Below, piece by piece: positions 40,308 to 52,815 of a stretch of DNA of 64,000 bases. Each line of letters opens with the position of its first letter. The stretch's first letter is position 1. This DNA comes from Trematomus loennbergii (Eukaryota; Chordata; Actinopteri; Perciformes; Nototheniidae). A model generated the notes under the pieces. It worked only from the letters and a program-made list of their open reading frames with translations. It was not told the origin of the DNA and did no database searches. Made by a program: the position numbers and the translations under genes. The stretch is taken from NCBI GenBank assembly GCA_012861695.1, contig JAAOOA010000162.1:399501-463500 (forward strand). Direction: 5' to 3'.

Positions 40308-40760
40308 TAAATGCAATGCATAATCCTGGAAGCAAAGAATGTATAACTACCTTTTTGAAATTGACAAGAATGTAACACAAGCTTCACTTCACGCAGTTTG
40401 TGAGTTTTGATTGTATCACACAATCTATGAAATGTGAATGTTAAAATGTCATCACAACTGAGCAAATGGCGTCTGCTGAAGAAGTTGGGGGGGGGGGGGG
40501 GTTGTTTCAGCCACTCAAATTTCCAAGGTCACCATTCTTGTGTTATTCAGTTTTGGTTCAGAAAGTTCCTGTATTTTTGTACTTTATAGCTTTCAGGTAT
40601 TGTCACCAGAGTGCCATTAAAGATTCTTCATGATTTTAATCAACACACTTAAAGTGGCATTCAGGAACTCTGGCTCTGAACGTATACTATGTCAGTTAAT
40701 TCAGTCCAGAGAGAAGCAACCCAATGAACAGGAAGAAGTGATCGGTCAGTCCAGTGAGAG

Positions 40761-42116
40761 TTAAAACTTCTTCCCTTTTTGCAGTTTGTTATTACGCCAA
40801 ATATTCTCCTTCCTCAGGCGCCTCCAGTATCCCCAGGTGTCCGGGTCTATCTCGTTCAGCGTTTTGGCCTTTCCCAGGTTCAACTCGAACAACCTGAGGG
40901 AAAAACAAAAGGACAGGTGACACTTTTTCTAAATCTGGTCTAAATCGTTTTAGGACTTAGAAGGGACGATAAAAAAAGGTTGCTGGATATCTCGGAAATA
41001 GAGGAATCATCAATTTGACAAAATGCTGAAGGAGAGGAGGTTAGCTGTAAGTGATGCGACAGAAAGCAATAGAAGTGTCAGAAATAAAATAAATGTGTGT
41101 CCTCCTCACCACTCTGGATATTGGTCATGAGGTTTCAGCTGGGGGTCTTCTCCTTGCTTGAATATGTTGGCCCCTACTGCATGAGTAGTGAGTCTGACGG
41201 GGTCTGTACAAACCTCGGGACCTTGCAGATCCTGTTTCATCATCCCTTTGCCTTTAAGTTTGACCACTGCAAAGAACAGCAAATGGTAATGTTTACTTTA
41301 CAGTGACATGTCGATCAGGGTTATTGATATGAGCTGTTTGAAAATAGAAAAATAAAGCCAATGAGATTTTGTACATAATATTCATCGGTGGAAGAAGTAC
41401 TCCAATTCTTTCCTTAAGTAACATTAGATATACTTTTTAAAACACTATTACAGGTGGAAATCCTAAATCCAGAATGTTGCTTAAAAAAGCACTGAATTAG
41501 TATTAACAACATATACTTAAAAGTATCGAACATAAACATACTACTAGGTGGGATTAGTAGTATAGTACTGCATCATATCATATAGGCATATCATGAGTTT
41601 GTATGTTTTTTTAAATGCAAAACGTATCCATTAACTGGTAAGTGTGAATTAAATGACTTGAATTAAATTAGTTGCATATTGGAACCACTCAAGTTAAGTA
41701 GAAGTATGTCAACACATGGCTACACTTCAGTACAGTACTTATTTAAATAACTTCTATAATAAGATAATAACCACTGATAATAATTGTTTAATAGCATGAG
41801 CAGACACATGTGATTTAGATGGTATATATGGATACGTCAAAGAACAACATAACACTTATCCACTAAATGCTTTCCACTCTGGACACCTGTCCTTTACATC
41901 GATGTCTGGTAACCGCATTTAATTCACAGTATGCATTGGAAAACATTGAGATATACTGAAGATACATGGCACTTATCTTCTTTACTCACCAACTTTCTTA
42001 GCATATCCACATGTCTGTATTCTGTTCAGAGCGCTCGTTCTGCACAGCGACGTTGTGGCGTTGTTTGCGATACCTTTGGATAACGTTACTATCCTGAATA
42101 AAGTGTACAAAGACAT
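40761..42116 (-). CDS. mrpl54: Mitochondrial ribosomal protein L54, 3 exons
   Basis: A component of the large subunit of the mitochondrial ribosome. Exons 41990-42116, 41110-41266 and 40761-40893 join in phase to 138 codons, the same length as human MRPL54. The protein begins [15 protein letters not shown], a basic, acid-free stretch suited to a mitochondrial presequence. The conserved core reads [20 protein letters not shown], then [18 protein letters not shown], and the end [20 protein letters not shown] is the hallmark C terminus. The frame is intact with no missing bases. It is transcribed away from hnrnpm, from which it is separated by about 2.2 kb. Confidence 0.96.
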
Positions 42117-43149
42117 TTTCCCTGTAGGTTATGTGAAAACGCTCACCACCATGCTACAGTTTGACTTTCATAGTCCTTTCAACTTCCGGTTTGGCTCTGT
42201 GAAAATTGTCTACTGCCCTCTCTGGCCGGAATGGTGCACTGCAGGACGACCAGAAAACTGGCAAAATAATAAGGATTGTACTTTACAAAGATAAACACAT
42301 AAAAGGAATATATAAGAAGAGATAAGTTGAGCCCTTAATATAAAAACAAACAAATAAGAAGCTGAGAAAGGAGTTATAATAAATTAATATTCAGACAATG
42401 TTGACGTTTGAATGTTCTTGATAGAGATTTTCCTTTGTAAAACGGCATTTATGTTTATTGTATTTGGTTGTGATGATGAATTGCAGAATCAGAATCAGAA
42501 ACAGGTGTATTGCCAAGTAAGTTAACACATACGAGAAATGTGCCTTTGTGTATATGGTGCATACATAAAAGTGTCAGCCAAATGAAATGTAATAATAATA
42601 CATGATACTTATATAGCGCTTTTCTAAAAACTCAAAGACGCTTATAATGCAATGTAATGTAATAAACACAGTTAAAGAAGATACATTGTAAGAAAAACGA
42701 CCAAAAATGTAAACTATTTATATATTAATACTATTTTAACATTAAATTATAGAGAAATATTTACATGAAATATATAGATGTACCAAAAAAACGACATATA
42801 GTATAAGATGACATAATACTCGGATAAGAAAATGTGCAGTGTTAAGAGGTAGCTTTGTATATAACATTTGCCAAAATATGATATGTATTGTACATGGGCA
42901 TCACGTGTTAGAAAAAGTGGTGGGGACAATTTAACATCAGCATAGCAGAAGACCAAATATGTCCCTCCCCTGGGTGTTGAACCTTAAACACCTGCATGAA
43001 AAACCAATGCATAAACCTCTGGACCACCAATGTGTTTTTAAACAATGAACGCCCAACTATAGGTCTTGTTGTGATGTGATTTGGATTGCATTTGTACCTT
43101 TATGCACACATCGAGCACACATGTGTGGAGGACAGAACATGACATAAGT

Positions 43150-43462
43150 AAAACATGATGCTTTGGCTCAAAGGGTAAGTGGATGTCTAAGAGTCAGTAG
43201 GTTGGTGGTTTGATTCCCAGCGTGGCAAAGTGTATTTTGGAGAGACATGTTTTAAAGGAATGTATAGGTCTGCTTGCTTTGTTTCTGTAGTTCACAGTTG
43301 AGATATTGTAACAGGTTTTGTCCTTAAAAAGCCAAACAGATTATGATCTTTAAATTCAGAATCCCAACTGTTAAGATTGTGATGAAACCTCTGCAGGTGG
43401 CTTTAGCTTAAGGGGTAAATAGATGTCTACCAAGCTGAAGGTCTGTGGTTTGAATCAATCTC
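43150..43462 (+). repeat. Two tRNA-like (SINE head) modules
   Basis: Both modules, at about 43159-43220 and 43398-43462, carry an A-box-like GGCTCAAAGGGTAA or TAGCTTAAGGGGTAA. After AGATGTCTA-type spacing each carries a B-box-like GGTGGTTTGATTCCC or TGTGGTTTGAATCAA. A full cloverleaf cannot be drawn, so they are read as tRNA-derived SINE heads rather than tRNA genes. Confidence 0.45.
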
Positions 43463-44170
43463 ATATTATGTTATGGAACTAACGAGGCATGTGGTAATTG
43501 TTGTGTATTAAACGGAAATTAAAAGTCAGTGAGAAAGCAACAGAGGCTTAAGTCCAGTTTTTTCTAATGACATGTTCAGAAAACCAAGCTCCAAATGTGA
43601 TGCTAGCCATTGTCATTGTTTTCCTCTTGGAGTTGATTGACTGTGTTTCACCTGTATGTCTACATCTGATTATGTACCTTGAGGGAAACACAAACAAAAA
43701 AGTTACATTCTGAACACATACTTGACCAATAAGAGGATTCTGATTATCTGTCTCTCACATCAATGAATATACAACAAATACAATATTAAGATATCTAATA
43801 AATGTTTTAAAATGAGTCACAATATGCTTCAGTTCAAGGATGTAATGTTCAGTAATGCTACACTATGAATAGTAGTGTACAGAATATAATTTAATGTTTT
43901 ATATTGTTGTTTAATAGCAAACTGGATAAGGATAATTTTTAAGTGAAATTATGAAAAAGGAGACACACATTATTATCAATCAGCAAACTAAGAAAATGTT
44001 CTTATAAACATACACGCAAACAAATTACATTATTATGTTCATTTGTCGGCTTCTGGGCACTCTTATTCTGAAAATCCCCATTGTGATTTGCAAGGACTCT
44101 TACTTTGAAAGTTAAAAATCGGATGTAGACGCTTCCATCTCAGCTTTTTAAATTCCAAACTGCTCTTTCT

Positions 44171-44182
44171 CCGCCATTTTCG
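44171..44182. promoter_or_regulatory. hnrnpm: YY1-type element in the hnrnpm promoter
   Basis: CCGCCATTTTCG matches the inverse of the YY1 consensus and lies about 110 bp upstream of the hnrnpm start codon. It fits a TATA-less housekeeping promoter. Confidence 0.5.
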
Positions 44183-44287
44183 GTTGTTGGTGTCGCAGTG
44201 GTGATCGGTTATTGACTCGTTAAAATCAACAACGATAGTCTTCTATTACATTATTTAATTTGACAAGACTCCAAACTGCAAAAGAAG

Positions 44288-47200
44288 ATGTCCACCGAGC
44301 AGGCCGAGAGCATTACGGTGTCCGAGAAAGCAGTCCAGCAGCAGCCGCCGCCGGCGCAGCAGCTGCCGCCGCCGAGGTGTGTTAATTCATCCAGGATTTA
44401 TCCAGGTTCATCCATCCAGGGTCCTTTGTTGGCTCTTAGCAGCTAATGCTAGATAGTGAGCCGTAGTGATTCAGATACACACGGATGTCTTTATTCCAGT
44501 ATTAAATAAGAACTATCCCTTTGGTTTGCACATTTGTGAGCAAACTCATTTTAGGCACTTTGAACAAGTCCTAACTGTGATTACTTGTGTGTAACCGCAC
44601 ACGTTGACGACCCGTGTATTTACTGGAAAAGTCATCCCATTTACTATGTGCAGTAATTCAGCGTTAGCATTTTTTTGGCCTCTTCAAATGACTTGTTTTG
44701 CATGTCGTAGTTCCAGTTTTCAATAATAACTAGTTCCAGTCATCGAGGGTCCTTTGTTGGCTCCTAGCAGCTAATGCTAGCTTGTTACCCCCAATGATTC
44801 AAATGCACGGGGAGGTCTACAAATACTTCCAGTATTCAATAAAAACTATCCCTTTTTGATAGCATATTTTTGAGCAAATTAAACTTTGATACACTTAAAA
44901 CGTTTAAACTTTGTCGTTATTTGTGTTACAACGTTGTTTGGCGGCGTGTTTGGGACCCGTCTATTTACCGGAAAATATTATTTCCATTTAACGCTACGTG
45001 CAGGAATTTTTGTGTTAGCATTTATTTAGCTATCTAATAACTTCAGTTTTTAAAAGAAAAACTATTGTTAACTCTTTAAACTTTGATAAACCGCCGTAAA
45101 ATAAATAACGTTAAAGAGCCAGGACCACTTTAGTCAAAGAGCGGCCTTGCCATGCGGCTGATAAGGAATTGTCCCGGTAGAAAACTATTGTAGATTATCA
45201 TTATAACTCCGGCAATTGTGAAATGGGATGAAATAATACAATTATTTGCCCGGCTAGGTTTTATTTCCACTAACCTTCATCACCTTTTAAAATCAAGGTT
45301 GAACAGGTTTATTACATCAGGATGAGGATAATCCCCTAGTCCCTCTATTGGTTAGATTTGGTAACACCAGTGGCCTCATTTTCAGCAAAAGTCAAAATGG
45401 TGCCGCGTAGTTTACATTTTATTTGAAACTGTTTAAAACATGTACCAGAACCTATGTCTGCAGCTATTGTACTTATCTCTTTTATGTCCTTTTTCATTTG
45501 TGAATTCACTCCCATAATCTGATCATGCTCAATTCTGTACCTTTCAGATATAAAAGCTTTTTACTCACTATCTTACTGTCCTCTTCATACAGCGAAGTGA
45601 ATGGAAAAATCAAGCTTGATACCAATTCAGGCAGGAAGGAGAGACCCCAGAAGAGAGGTGGAGGTGGTCGCTTCGAACCCTATGGAAACGTGAACAAGCG
45701 ATACAGGGTTTTCGTCAGCAACATCCCATACGACGTCAAATGGCAGGCCCTCAAAGACTTGATGAAAGAGAAAGGTAAGGTGTTTAGATAAGGGGTGGAC
45801 TCTGTCCATTTGGACATAATTAAAGAGGCAGCATCCAGGGTCAATTTCGTTTGACCACTGCAGCTTTGAGGTTTTTGGGGATTTTGTGCAGAACCTTTAA
45901 GTTGTACAATGCGGCGTGAGATCTTGTGAAGAGTTATCTGGAACCAAGGTTTTGGACGAGGTTCCCCTCATTTGTCCGTCAATTAGGAGTTGCTGCAGAC
46001 TTGCACAAGAGCTGCAAACCTGGATGTTAGACTGAACATTTAATCTCTTCCGAGATTACTAAAACCTATTGTGATCTTTGTGAAGTGAGTTGTACATGTG
46101 TCAATCCGGTCCATTACCGTGGAAATGGAATAGTTGGGATCATAAGTGGAATATTGAGAGTTCCCACAGAAATCCATGAAAGAACATTTCTGTATCTAAA
46201 TGTATTTTGCCCAGAAACGGGGGACAACTTGCTCTGTTGCAACATGTTATCAACTGTGAAAGTCTGAGCTCATGTTTTATAAATACGTTTTTAAAAATGG
46301 AGCCAAGTAAAACAATAATATTTTGGATGCAGTCAATTTCAAGTTCTCTGAAAACATGGATTACATGTGCCCTTACTCATGTCTCAAGTACTTGTAGTTA
46401 TGGGGTATTGGAAAGTGGAATATGTATTTTAAGTAATGCACTAAATATGCATTTACTTGAAGTTAAAGCATGTGTGTACAAGGCACAACCCTTTTTCAGA
46501 AGGAGTGCCTGGTATTCGTTCTGTGACAACTGACTGTGGAGTTAAATTGCATTTTCTCTTTTAGGTATGACCTTGACAAGCAAATGTTTTCTCAGCAGAC
46601 CTCGATGTTGTGCCAAACACGGCCATGCGTTGGGCATTTCTTTGGGGTACAGGTCTACAAAATGAAGCAACTTCTTATGCACTGTCCTTGTCTCTAGAGG
46701 TTTGATCACTGATGTCCATTGGTTGAACAGACCTGTGATCTGGAAAGAAGGCGTCACTGTGGACGCCAAAACAAAATTCTGATATTGTGCGTTTAAGGAA
46801 AAGGACCAATTTCCCCTTAGAGCTTACCTTCGTTAAGATTATGGTTAGTTTTCTAGCTTTATGTTCCTCTTTGACCTCAGTTGATGGGCGACTGTAAAGA
46901 TGCATTGTACCTGATGTTTTTAAAATGGCGACATTTGACAAAGTACGCACAGGTTTGCAATGAAATGGACGGAGACATTGAAAAGGTGTTGCCTACTTGA
47001 AATTAGTGGGTCAATTATCTTAGGTAGAAGGTGGTGTTCGTGGCATTACATCCAAATAGGAAGGCTGATGGCCATTTCAACTGTTGTTGTCCTCAGTCTA
47101 TTGCTTCTTGTGCTTCAGGAGAATTCCAACAAGGACAGGCTAAGAAGTCTTCACTTTTTTGAAAAGAACCAAGCTTGCCTTTTGTAGACCTGTACCATAT

Positions 47201-50200
47201 TGTGCTGCTGCTGAGGTGCTGGGGAAAGGCGCAGGACTGGCCGTCTGAGCTCACTGTGACCAGCCGCCCTACTTGTGTTTCTGCTCTAAACCCCCATTGT
47301 TCTCTCGGCTTCTCTCCCCTTGGTGTGTGTCGTCTCTGGAATCTGATTTGTAGTGGGTGAGGTAACGTACGTGGAACACTTAATGGACGCAGAAGGCAAA
47401 TCGAGGGTAAGTGCAAATACATACAAATAAAAACATGAATAATCCTAGACAAACCTGTGTTTGTCACCTTATGGTGTCTTGTATTCATTGTTGGGAATGG
47501 TTAAGCTTCAGAAACCTGGTGGAGTGTGTGAGATGTTGACGTCCCGCAGGCGTGTTTTATCCGGTGTCGTTTGTGGCACTCGATGACTTGAGGTCATCCC
47601 GAGGGTTAATGCTCCTATAAAAGGACTTCAGCTTTCTTTGTAGCCAAGCCTGTGGTATTGCAGTATCCCTTTGGTTGCTGGATTTGCTCCTCCTGAACTA
47701 AAGGATCTAGTCTGGAAGAGGTTGTTACAAGGCTGTTACAGGGTTGTTAAATAAAAATAGAACTGCTTTCTGGAATCGTTCCCTCCATTATCTTAGTCGT
47801 AGGGAATCCTGTGGATTTCCGGCCCTTTGGAAGGTGGAAAAATACTCTTATATATTCAACAGACTTGTTTGTATTGTGTAAAATGTGAAGTCTTAAAAAT
47901 GTATTTGATGGTACAGATTTGTGGCCAAGACGGTAAGCCTGTGTGATGATGTACTTTTTTTGTGCATGAAATTCTTTATTTTTCAAAACATTTATTTTAT
48001 CAACCATTGCCTTTGCTAATTTGCATTCTTTACTCCTTTGGGTGCTTCCTGTCCCTATGTCTTGGATCAAAAAGGGTTGCGCGTAAGTAATCCATCATTT
48101 ATGTATTTAATTTAAATTGTTTGTGCTTCTCAGATAACAAAATTGATGTTTTTACAATCCGATTTAAATTGACAAATCAGAAATAAAGTTCTAGGGATTT
48201 ACAGATTTTTCTGACGGGATGTACTCTCTACTTTCCTTCCAGTGTTGTTGAATTCAGGACCGAAGAGCTGATGAAGAAAGCTGTGGAGAAAGTCAACAAG
48301 CACAATCTCAATGGACGTCCCCTTAAAGTGAAAGAGGTATGTCAAAGCAAGAAAAACAAATCCAAATGGCAGCTGCAGATTTCCATATATATTATATTAT
48401 AGATATTTTCTTGCTTTATTTGTAGGACCCTGATGGTGTGATTGCTCAGAGAGAAATCAACAAGACTCAAGGTGGAGGACATCCAGGAGGCCATGGTGGA
48501 ATGGGGGGAATGGGCAATATGGGAGGCATGGGAGTAATGGGGGGAATGGATCGCATTAACATGGAACGAATGGGCCCAGGACCAGGAAATGGCAACGTTA
48601 ACATTCCTCCTAGCCTGATGAACAACCCCAACATCCCCAACGAGTCATCCACGGTCTCCAGGCCGGCAGGATTGGCAGCACTGTCTTTGTGGCTAATGTG
48701 AGTTTTCCCAAAAATAAACATAATATATTGAAATGTGTCATTACGAAAAGAGAAACCTTGTATTTTCATCCTTAGGCGCTTTCACACCGGAGTACTTTTC
48801 CAGTATGTTCGATATAGTTCCGAAAATGTAGGTTCACACAAAATCCGTAACTAGAACTTAGTTCATAAGAACCTTTTCACCCCCTTTTCAGTCCCTGCTA
48901 GAGAGCTCCCAAAAAGTTTTGTGAAGCCGCCATTTTATTTTTTCGCATTAGCCCAGCGCACAAACGGAGAGAGACTAACTTATGGCAACACAAAAGAAAA
49001 CATGGGAGCGGTGGAGTGATGAGGTGTCGGCGTTCTGGTGATTTACTCGGAAGTTGGGGACTTCCGGCCGGGACTTCGGTGGCAGTATACGCCGTGAAGT
49101 TGTTTGCGGCCTGCCAGTAACCCGAAGAAGAAGAAGTGACGTCAGCGGCTTCATTTGCCTAATCTTACCTCAGGGACTTATTCCGGTGTGAACGCGATCT
49201 GCTCTTTAGTTCATCAGAACTAAAGAGTTCTGATGAACTAAGTACGGCAAAGTACTTGGTTTGAAAGCGCCTCTTGTCTACGGAGAAAACTCACTCTTAA
49301 TGGTTCTTTGTCCCTGCAGCTGGACTACAAAGTGGCTGGAAGAAGCTGAAGGAGGTTTTCAGCATGGCAGGCATCGTGGTGAGGGCCGACATCCTGGAGG
49401 ACAAGGATGGGAAAAGCAGAGGCATGGGCACAGTCACATTCGATATGCCCATTGAAGCAGTCCAAGCTGTCTGTATCCTTTCTAAACATGTTGGATTGTG
49501 ATCTCTGTGTGCATGAAATGTTTATTCATTAGAATCACGTTGTGGCAAAATGTCTCTCGTGGGCTTTTCCTTAATGATTTCACAGCTATGTTCAATGGAC
49601 AGCTTTATTCAACAGCTGATGCACGTCAAACTGGTATGTTCCTCAACCCCTAATGTACTTTGATTGAAGCGCATTAAAGATTTCCCAATTTGGGATTAAT
49701 AAAGTATATATCTATTTATGATTGAAGTATAAAGTCTAAATCTGTCTATGCTTTTTGTCAGGATGAGAAATCCTGCCCAAAGATTTTGACCACCTGAGAG
49801 AGCTTCTCTGCTCTTCCCCGTAAGTAGAAACGTTAGCTTTCTTCACTAAATCAAAAACATAAAGACATTGTTTTTAATGGAGGATAGAATGGTTGAGTAT
49901 TTAAAAACGTGTTTTTCCTTGAAAGTTTAATAAGTGTACTTCTGTTTAGTGCAGACTTTCACCTGTGATATAACTTTGTATCGAGTAAATACACCTTGTA
50001 GAAAATACTAACCTCACAAACATATCCTGAGATACTTCTGGGTTAGTTTAGCATGGGTTTCATATTGTACGTTATTAATATTGTTATAAGTGTGCTAACA
50101 ATACACCTAAAAGTGTCCTTGGTTCTGCCACATATTGCGTCGCAAGGAAAGTATTACATTTGTTTGTTCAATTAATTAAGTGAACACAGACAAAAGTGAT

Positions 50201-52604
50201 GGCTAAAGCTCCATATTCTGATCTTTTTGACCAACATTTCTATCTAGAAAGTTGACATGTATTACCTTTCACAGTGGTCCAACCTCTGCCGTTTATTTTA
50301 CACGTCTACATTTGGATCCCTTATTTCCGCGAAAAATGTAATCACATTATGCATTTTCTCTGCCCAGGTGGGCCTGAGCGGTATTGGTCTGGGTCTGGGA
50401 CCTAATGGCCAGCCATTGATGCGACCCAACTGAACAGAGGAGGAGGAGGAGGAGGCGGCGGCGGTGAGGGGAGGAATGGGCAACATGGGCCCTGAGGTAA
50501 CTAGCTGTAGTATTATTTTGTTAAACCCTTGAATAAAAGATACCCTTGGAATCAGTAGCTAATCATCACTCTTGTCACTTGTAGGAATGGATGGAATGGG
50601 CTTCGGCAACATGGGCGGTCGTATGGGGGCGGCAGTGGTGGGGGAGGTATGTCCTGAAGATTTTTTAGTGAGTGGTCCATATTGTTTTCAATACTACCGC
50701 TACCTTTTATATAATTGAATTGAATTCATAGTTTAATTGAAGCCCTGAAATAATTTTACATGAACAAGATGTTCTCTAACATCATTATTATTATTATTAT
50801 TATTGTGCGTGGCAAAATGAAAAATGTATAATTCATAAATGTTTTGTTTCAAGCTCCCGTACTCGTATATCATTAAGGCATCAGCTTTTCATCGTTTGTT
50901 GTTTTTCTGCCGTTTGGCATTAAGACTTCCCATCTGTTCCAGGAATGGACAACTTTGGAGGAATGAACAACATGGAGCGTTTCGGTTCTTCGGGATGGGC
51001 CGGGCTAACGGTAAGGGGTGCGTTAATCTCTCTCAAACCAGCGTGGAACTATTTCGCGGTTTTCTGGTCGTTTCTAATGGTTTCATCTCTTGCATTGTCA
51101 GAGATGGAGCGTGGGATTGGTGGTGCTTTTGAGAGGGAGTTTGGGCGAATGATATGGGAATGTCTCGCAATAATTTTGGAGAGTCGTTTGAAAGAGGAAT
51201 GGGTTAGTATTTATTTTTTAGGATCTTGTTAAATATTCCCTCTAGCTCCTCTGATCATCAGGTGTAATGCTCGGCTCAGACACTAGATTTTAACTGTGTT
51301 TTTTCCCTTTTTGGTCTCTTTTTAAAAGGAAACTCCCAGGGTATGGACCGCATGAGTGCTGGTATGGACCGCATGGGAGGCGGCATGGAGCGCATGGGAG
51401 GCGGCATGGAGCGCATGGGAGGAGGCATGGACAGGATGGAGCGCGGGTCTGACCTGGAGAGGATCGGCTCTGGGTTCGACCGCATGGGCTCAGGGATGGA
51501 TCGTCTGGGACCCAGTATGGACCGGCTCGGACCAGGTCTGGACCGCATGAGCTCCAGCATGGACCGCCTGGGCCCGGCTGGGTTTGACCGACTTGGCCCC
51601 TCCGGATTGGATCGCATGGGTTCTGGCCTGGACTTCAGCTCCCCGATGGGAATGGATCGCATGAGCAACACCGGCATCGACAGAATGCCCACCAGCTTCG
51701 ACCGCATCGGCTCCACTGGAGGAATCGACCGCTTCCCCTCCGGCGGGATGGACCGCATGAACTCAGGCGGCATGGACCGCATGGGGTCCGGCAGCGCCGG
51801 CGGGCAGTTTGACCGCTCTGCAGACCTGGAGCGTGGGTTCGGAGGGAATTCCTTCGGAGGAGCTGGAGGTCCTGGAGCTGGTGGAGGCGGCGGCGGCGGC
51901 AACAACAACAACAACAACATCAGGAAGGGATGCCAGATCTTTGTCAGAAATGTAAGTCTTCATCTGACCTTTTCTTACAACTTATTTTCTTATGTTTGTG
52001 TAAAAGCACCTGGCAATAAACTCGATTCTAATGAACTGTAGTTTGGCCTAATTCACTTCTTTTTTTTTTAAGATTCAAGGCTTTTATTGTCATGTGTACA
52101 TAGCTACAGTGTAGACATATCAATGTAAATCTTAGGTCACAGGCTCCTTCAACGGTTGCAACATAATAAAATAGTGCAAGTAATACAAATAAGCATCTTG
52201 CATCTGATTTTTAATATCAATTTGTTGTTTTGTCAGCTGCCCTTCGACTTCAACTGGAAGATGCTGAAGGATACCTTCAACACATGTGGTAAGATCTCCT
52301 CGATTGCAAATAGTATATTGATATTTACGTTTTTTTTTTAAGATGACTTCTAACTAGTTCTCTCTCTTCCATCTGCAGGCATGGTTCAGTATGCTGATAT
52401 CAAGATGGAGAACGGCAAGTCTAAGGGCTGCGGCGTGGTTCGCTTCGACACCCCAGAAACTGCGGAGGCGTCTGCAGGACCATGAACGGCTACCGGCTGA
52501 ACGGCAGAGAAATCGATGTTAGAATCGATAGAAATGCAAACGATCTGTCTGTTGCGTCTTCCATTCATCTAGTTCCTCGTGTCCAAATGCCCTTTATGAT
52601 CTGA
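44288..52604 (+). CDS. hnrnpm: Heterogeneous nuclear ribonucleoprotein M, 16 exons
   Basis: A nuclear RNA-binding protein of pre-mRNA and a splicing regulator. Exons: 44288-44376, 45593-45774, 47354-47406, 48075-48082 (microexon), 48243-48336, 48426-48697, 49320-49472, 49586-49633, 49762-49819, 50368-50496, 50585-50646, 50943-51010, 51102-51202, 51329-51951, 52237-52288, 52379-52604. RRM1 (about 68-145) has RNP2 VFVSNI and RNP1 KSRGCAVVEF; RRM2 has VFVANLDYKV and KSRGMGTVTF; RRM3 has IFVRNLPFDF and KSKGCGVVRF. Exon 14 encodes the Met/Arg-rich DRMGSG and ERMGGG repeats typical of hnRNP M. About ten exons need one or two missing bases to stay in frame; exons 1-5, 14 and 15 are clean. Because splice sites and phases are intact this looks like assembly error. 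The C terminus reaches REIDVRIDRNA, where human ends, but reads on to a TGA at 52602. Confidence 0.93.
44410..45066. repeat. Diverged ~330-bp tandem duplication in hnrnpm intron 1
   Basis: GGTCCTTTGTTGGCTCTTAG at about 44420 recurs with one change at about 44749. The following stretches keep the same order of landmarks: GCAGCTAATGCTAG, TTCCAGTATT, AACTATCCCTTT, GAGCAAA, GACCCGT, GTTAGCATTT. That makes two head-to-tail copies of roughly 330 bp. Confidence 0.75.
48075..48082 (+). CDS. hnrnpm: 8-nt microexon of hnrnpm (RNP1 of RRM1)
   Basis: GGTTGCGC is bounded by AAAAAG on the left and GTAAGT on the right. Exon 3 ends in phase 0 after KSR, and exon 5 begins T GTT GTT GAA. Only insertion of these eight bases gives Gly-Cys-Ala followed by VVEF, the conserved RNP1 of hnRNP M. 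Direct joining of exons 3 and 5 gives a TGA within three codons. Confidence 0.88.
48774..49272. mobile_element. Non-autonomous TIR element, copy 2 of 2
   Basis: It has the same ends as 7714-8510: AGGCGCTTTCACACCGGAG at the left and GAAAGCGCCT at the right, with GATGAACTAAGTACGGCAAA next to it. It sits in hnrnpm intron 6 and lacks the extra 300 bp of the other copy. CTT occurs on both flanks. Confidence 0.78.
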
Positions 52605-52809
52605 TTTGCCCATCAGCATTTTCATATCATATCCACTTAGAGATATTTGTAAGGGTGACAAATGTTTTTTTTAGTTTTGTTAGTTGTCACAGTGAAAGTG
52701 TTTTAGTTTTTGCTAAAATGTACCTTTTTTTTTTAGAGACCAAATTTTTAATTTTTATTTTCTGTGATGCATCACCTGTCATTGCCTTTGTTCTATAAGG
52801 TGTTTTGAT

Positions 52810-52815
52810 AATAAA
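52810..52815 (+). terminator. hnrnpm: hnrnpm poly(A) signal
   Basis: AATAAA lies about 205 bases past the stop and is followed within 25 bases by the T/G-rich GTTGTTCGATGTCTTTCTGT. Confidence 0.7.

Larger units (their letters stand above)
42117..44287. other. Spacer between mrpl54 and hnrnpm
   Basis: No protein gene was found. Contents: a LINE-type tail near 42485-42545 (CAGAATCAGAATCAGAAACAG); an A/T-rich middle; two tRNA-like modules listed separately; and the hnrnpm 5' region from about 44100. Confidence 0.5.

Noticed and set aside
46542..46950. 75- and 91-codon frames in hnrnpm intron 2
   Set aside because: No family match and no phase-compatible splice sites. The exon 2 to exon 3 join is already explained.
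51276..51963. 214-codon Pro/Arg/Ser frame on the minus strand
   Set aside because: It is antisense to the Met/Arg/Gly repeats of hnrnpm exon 14.
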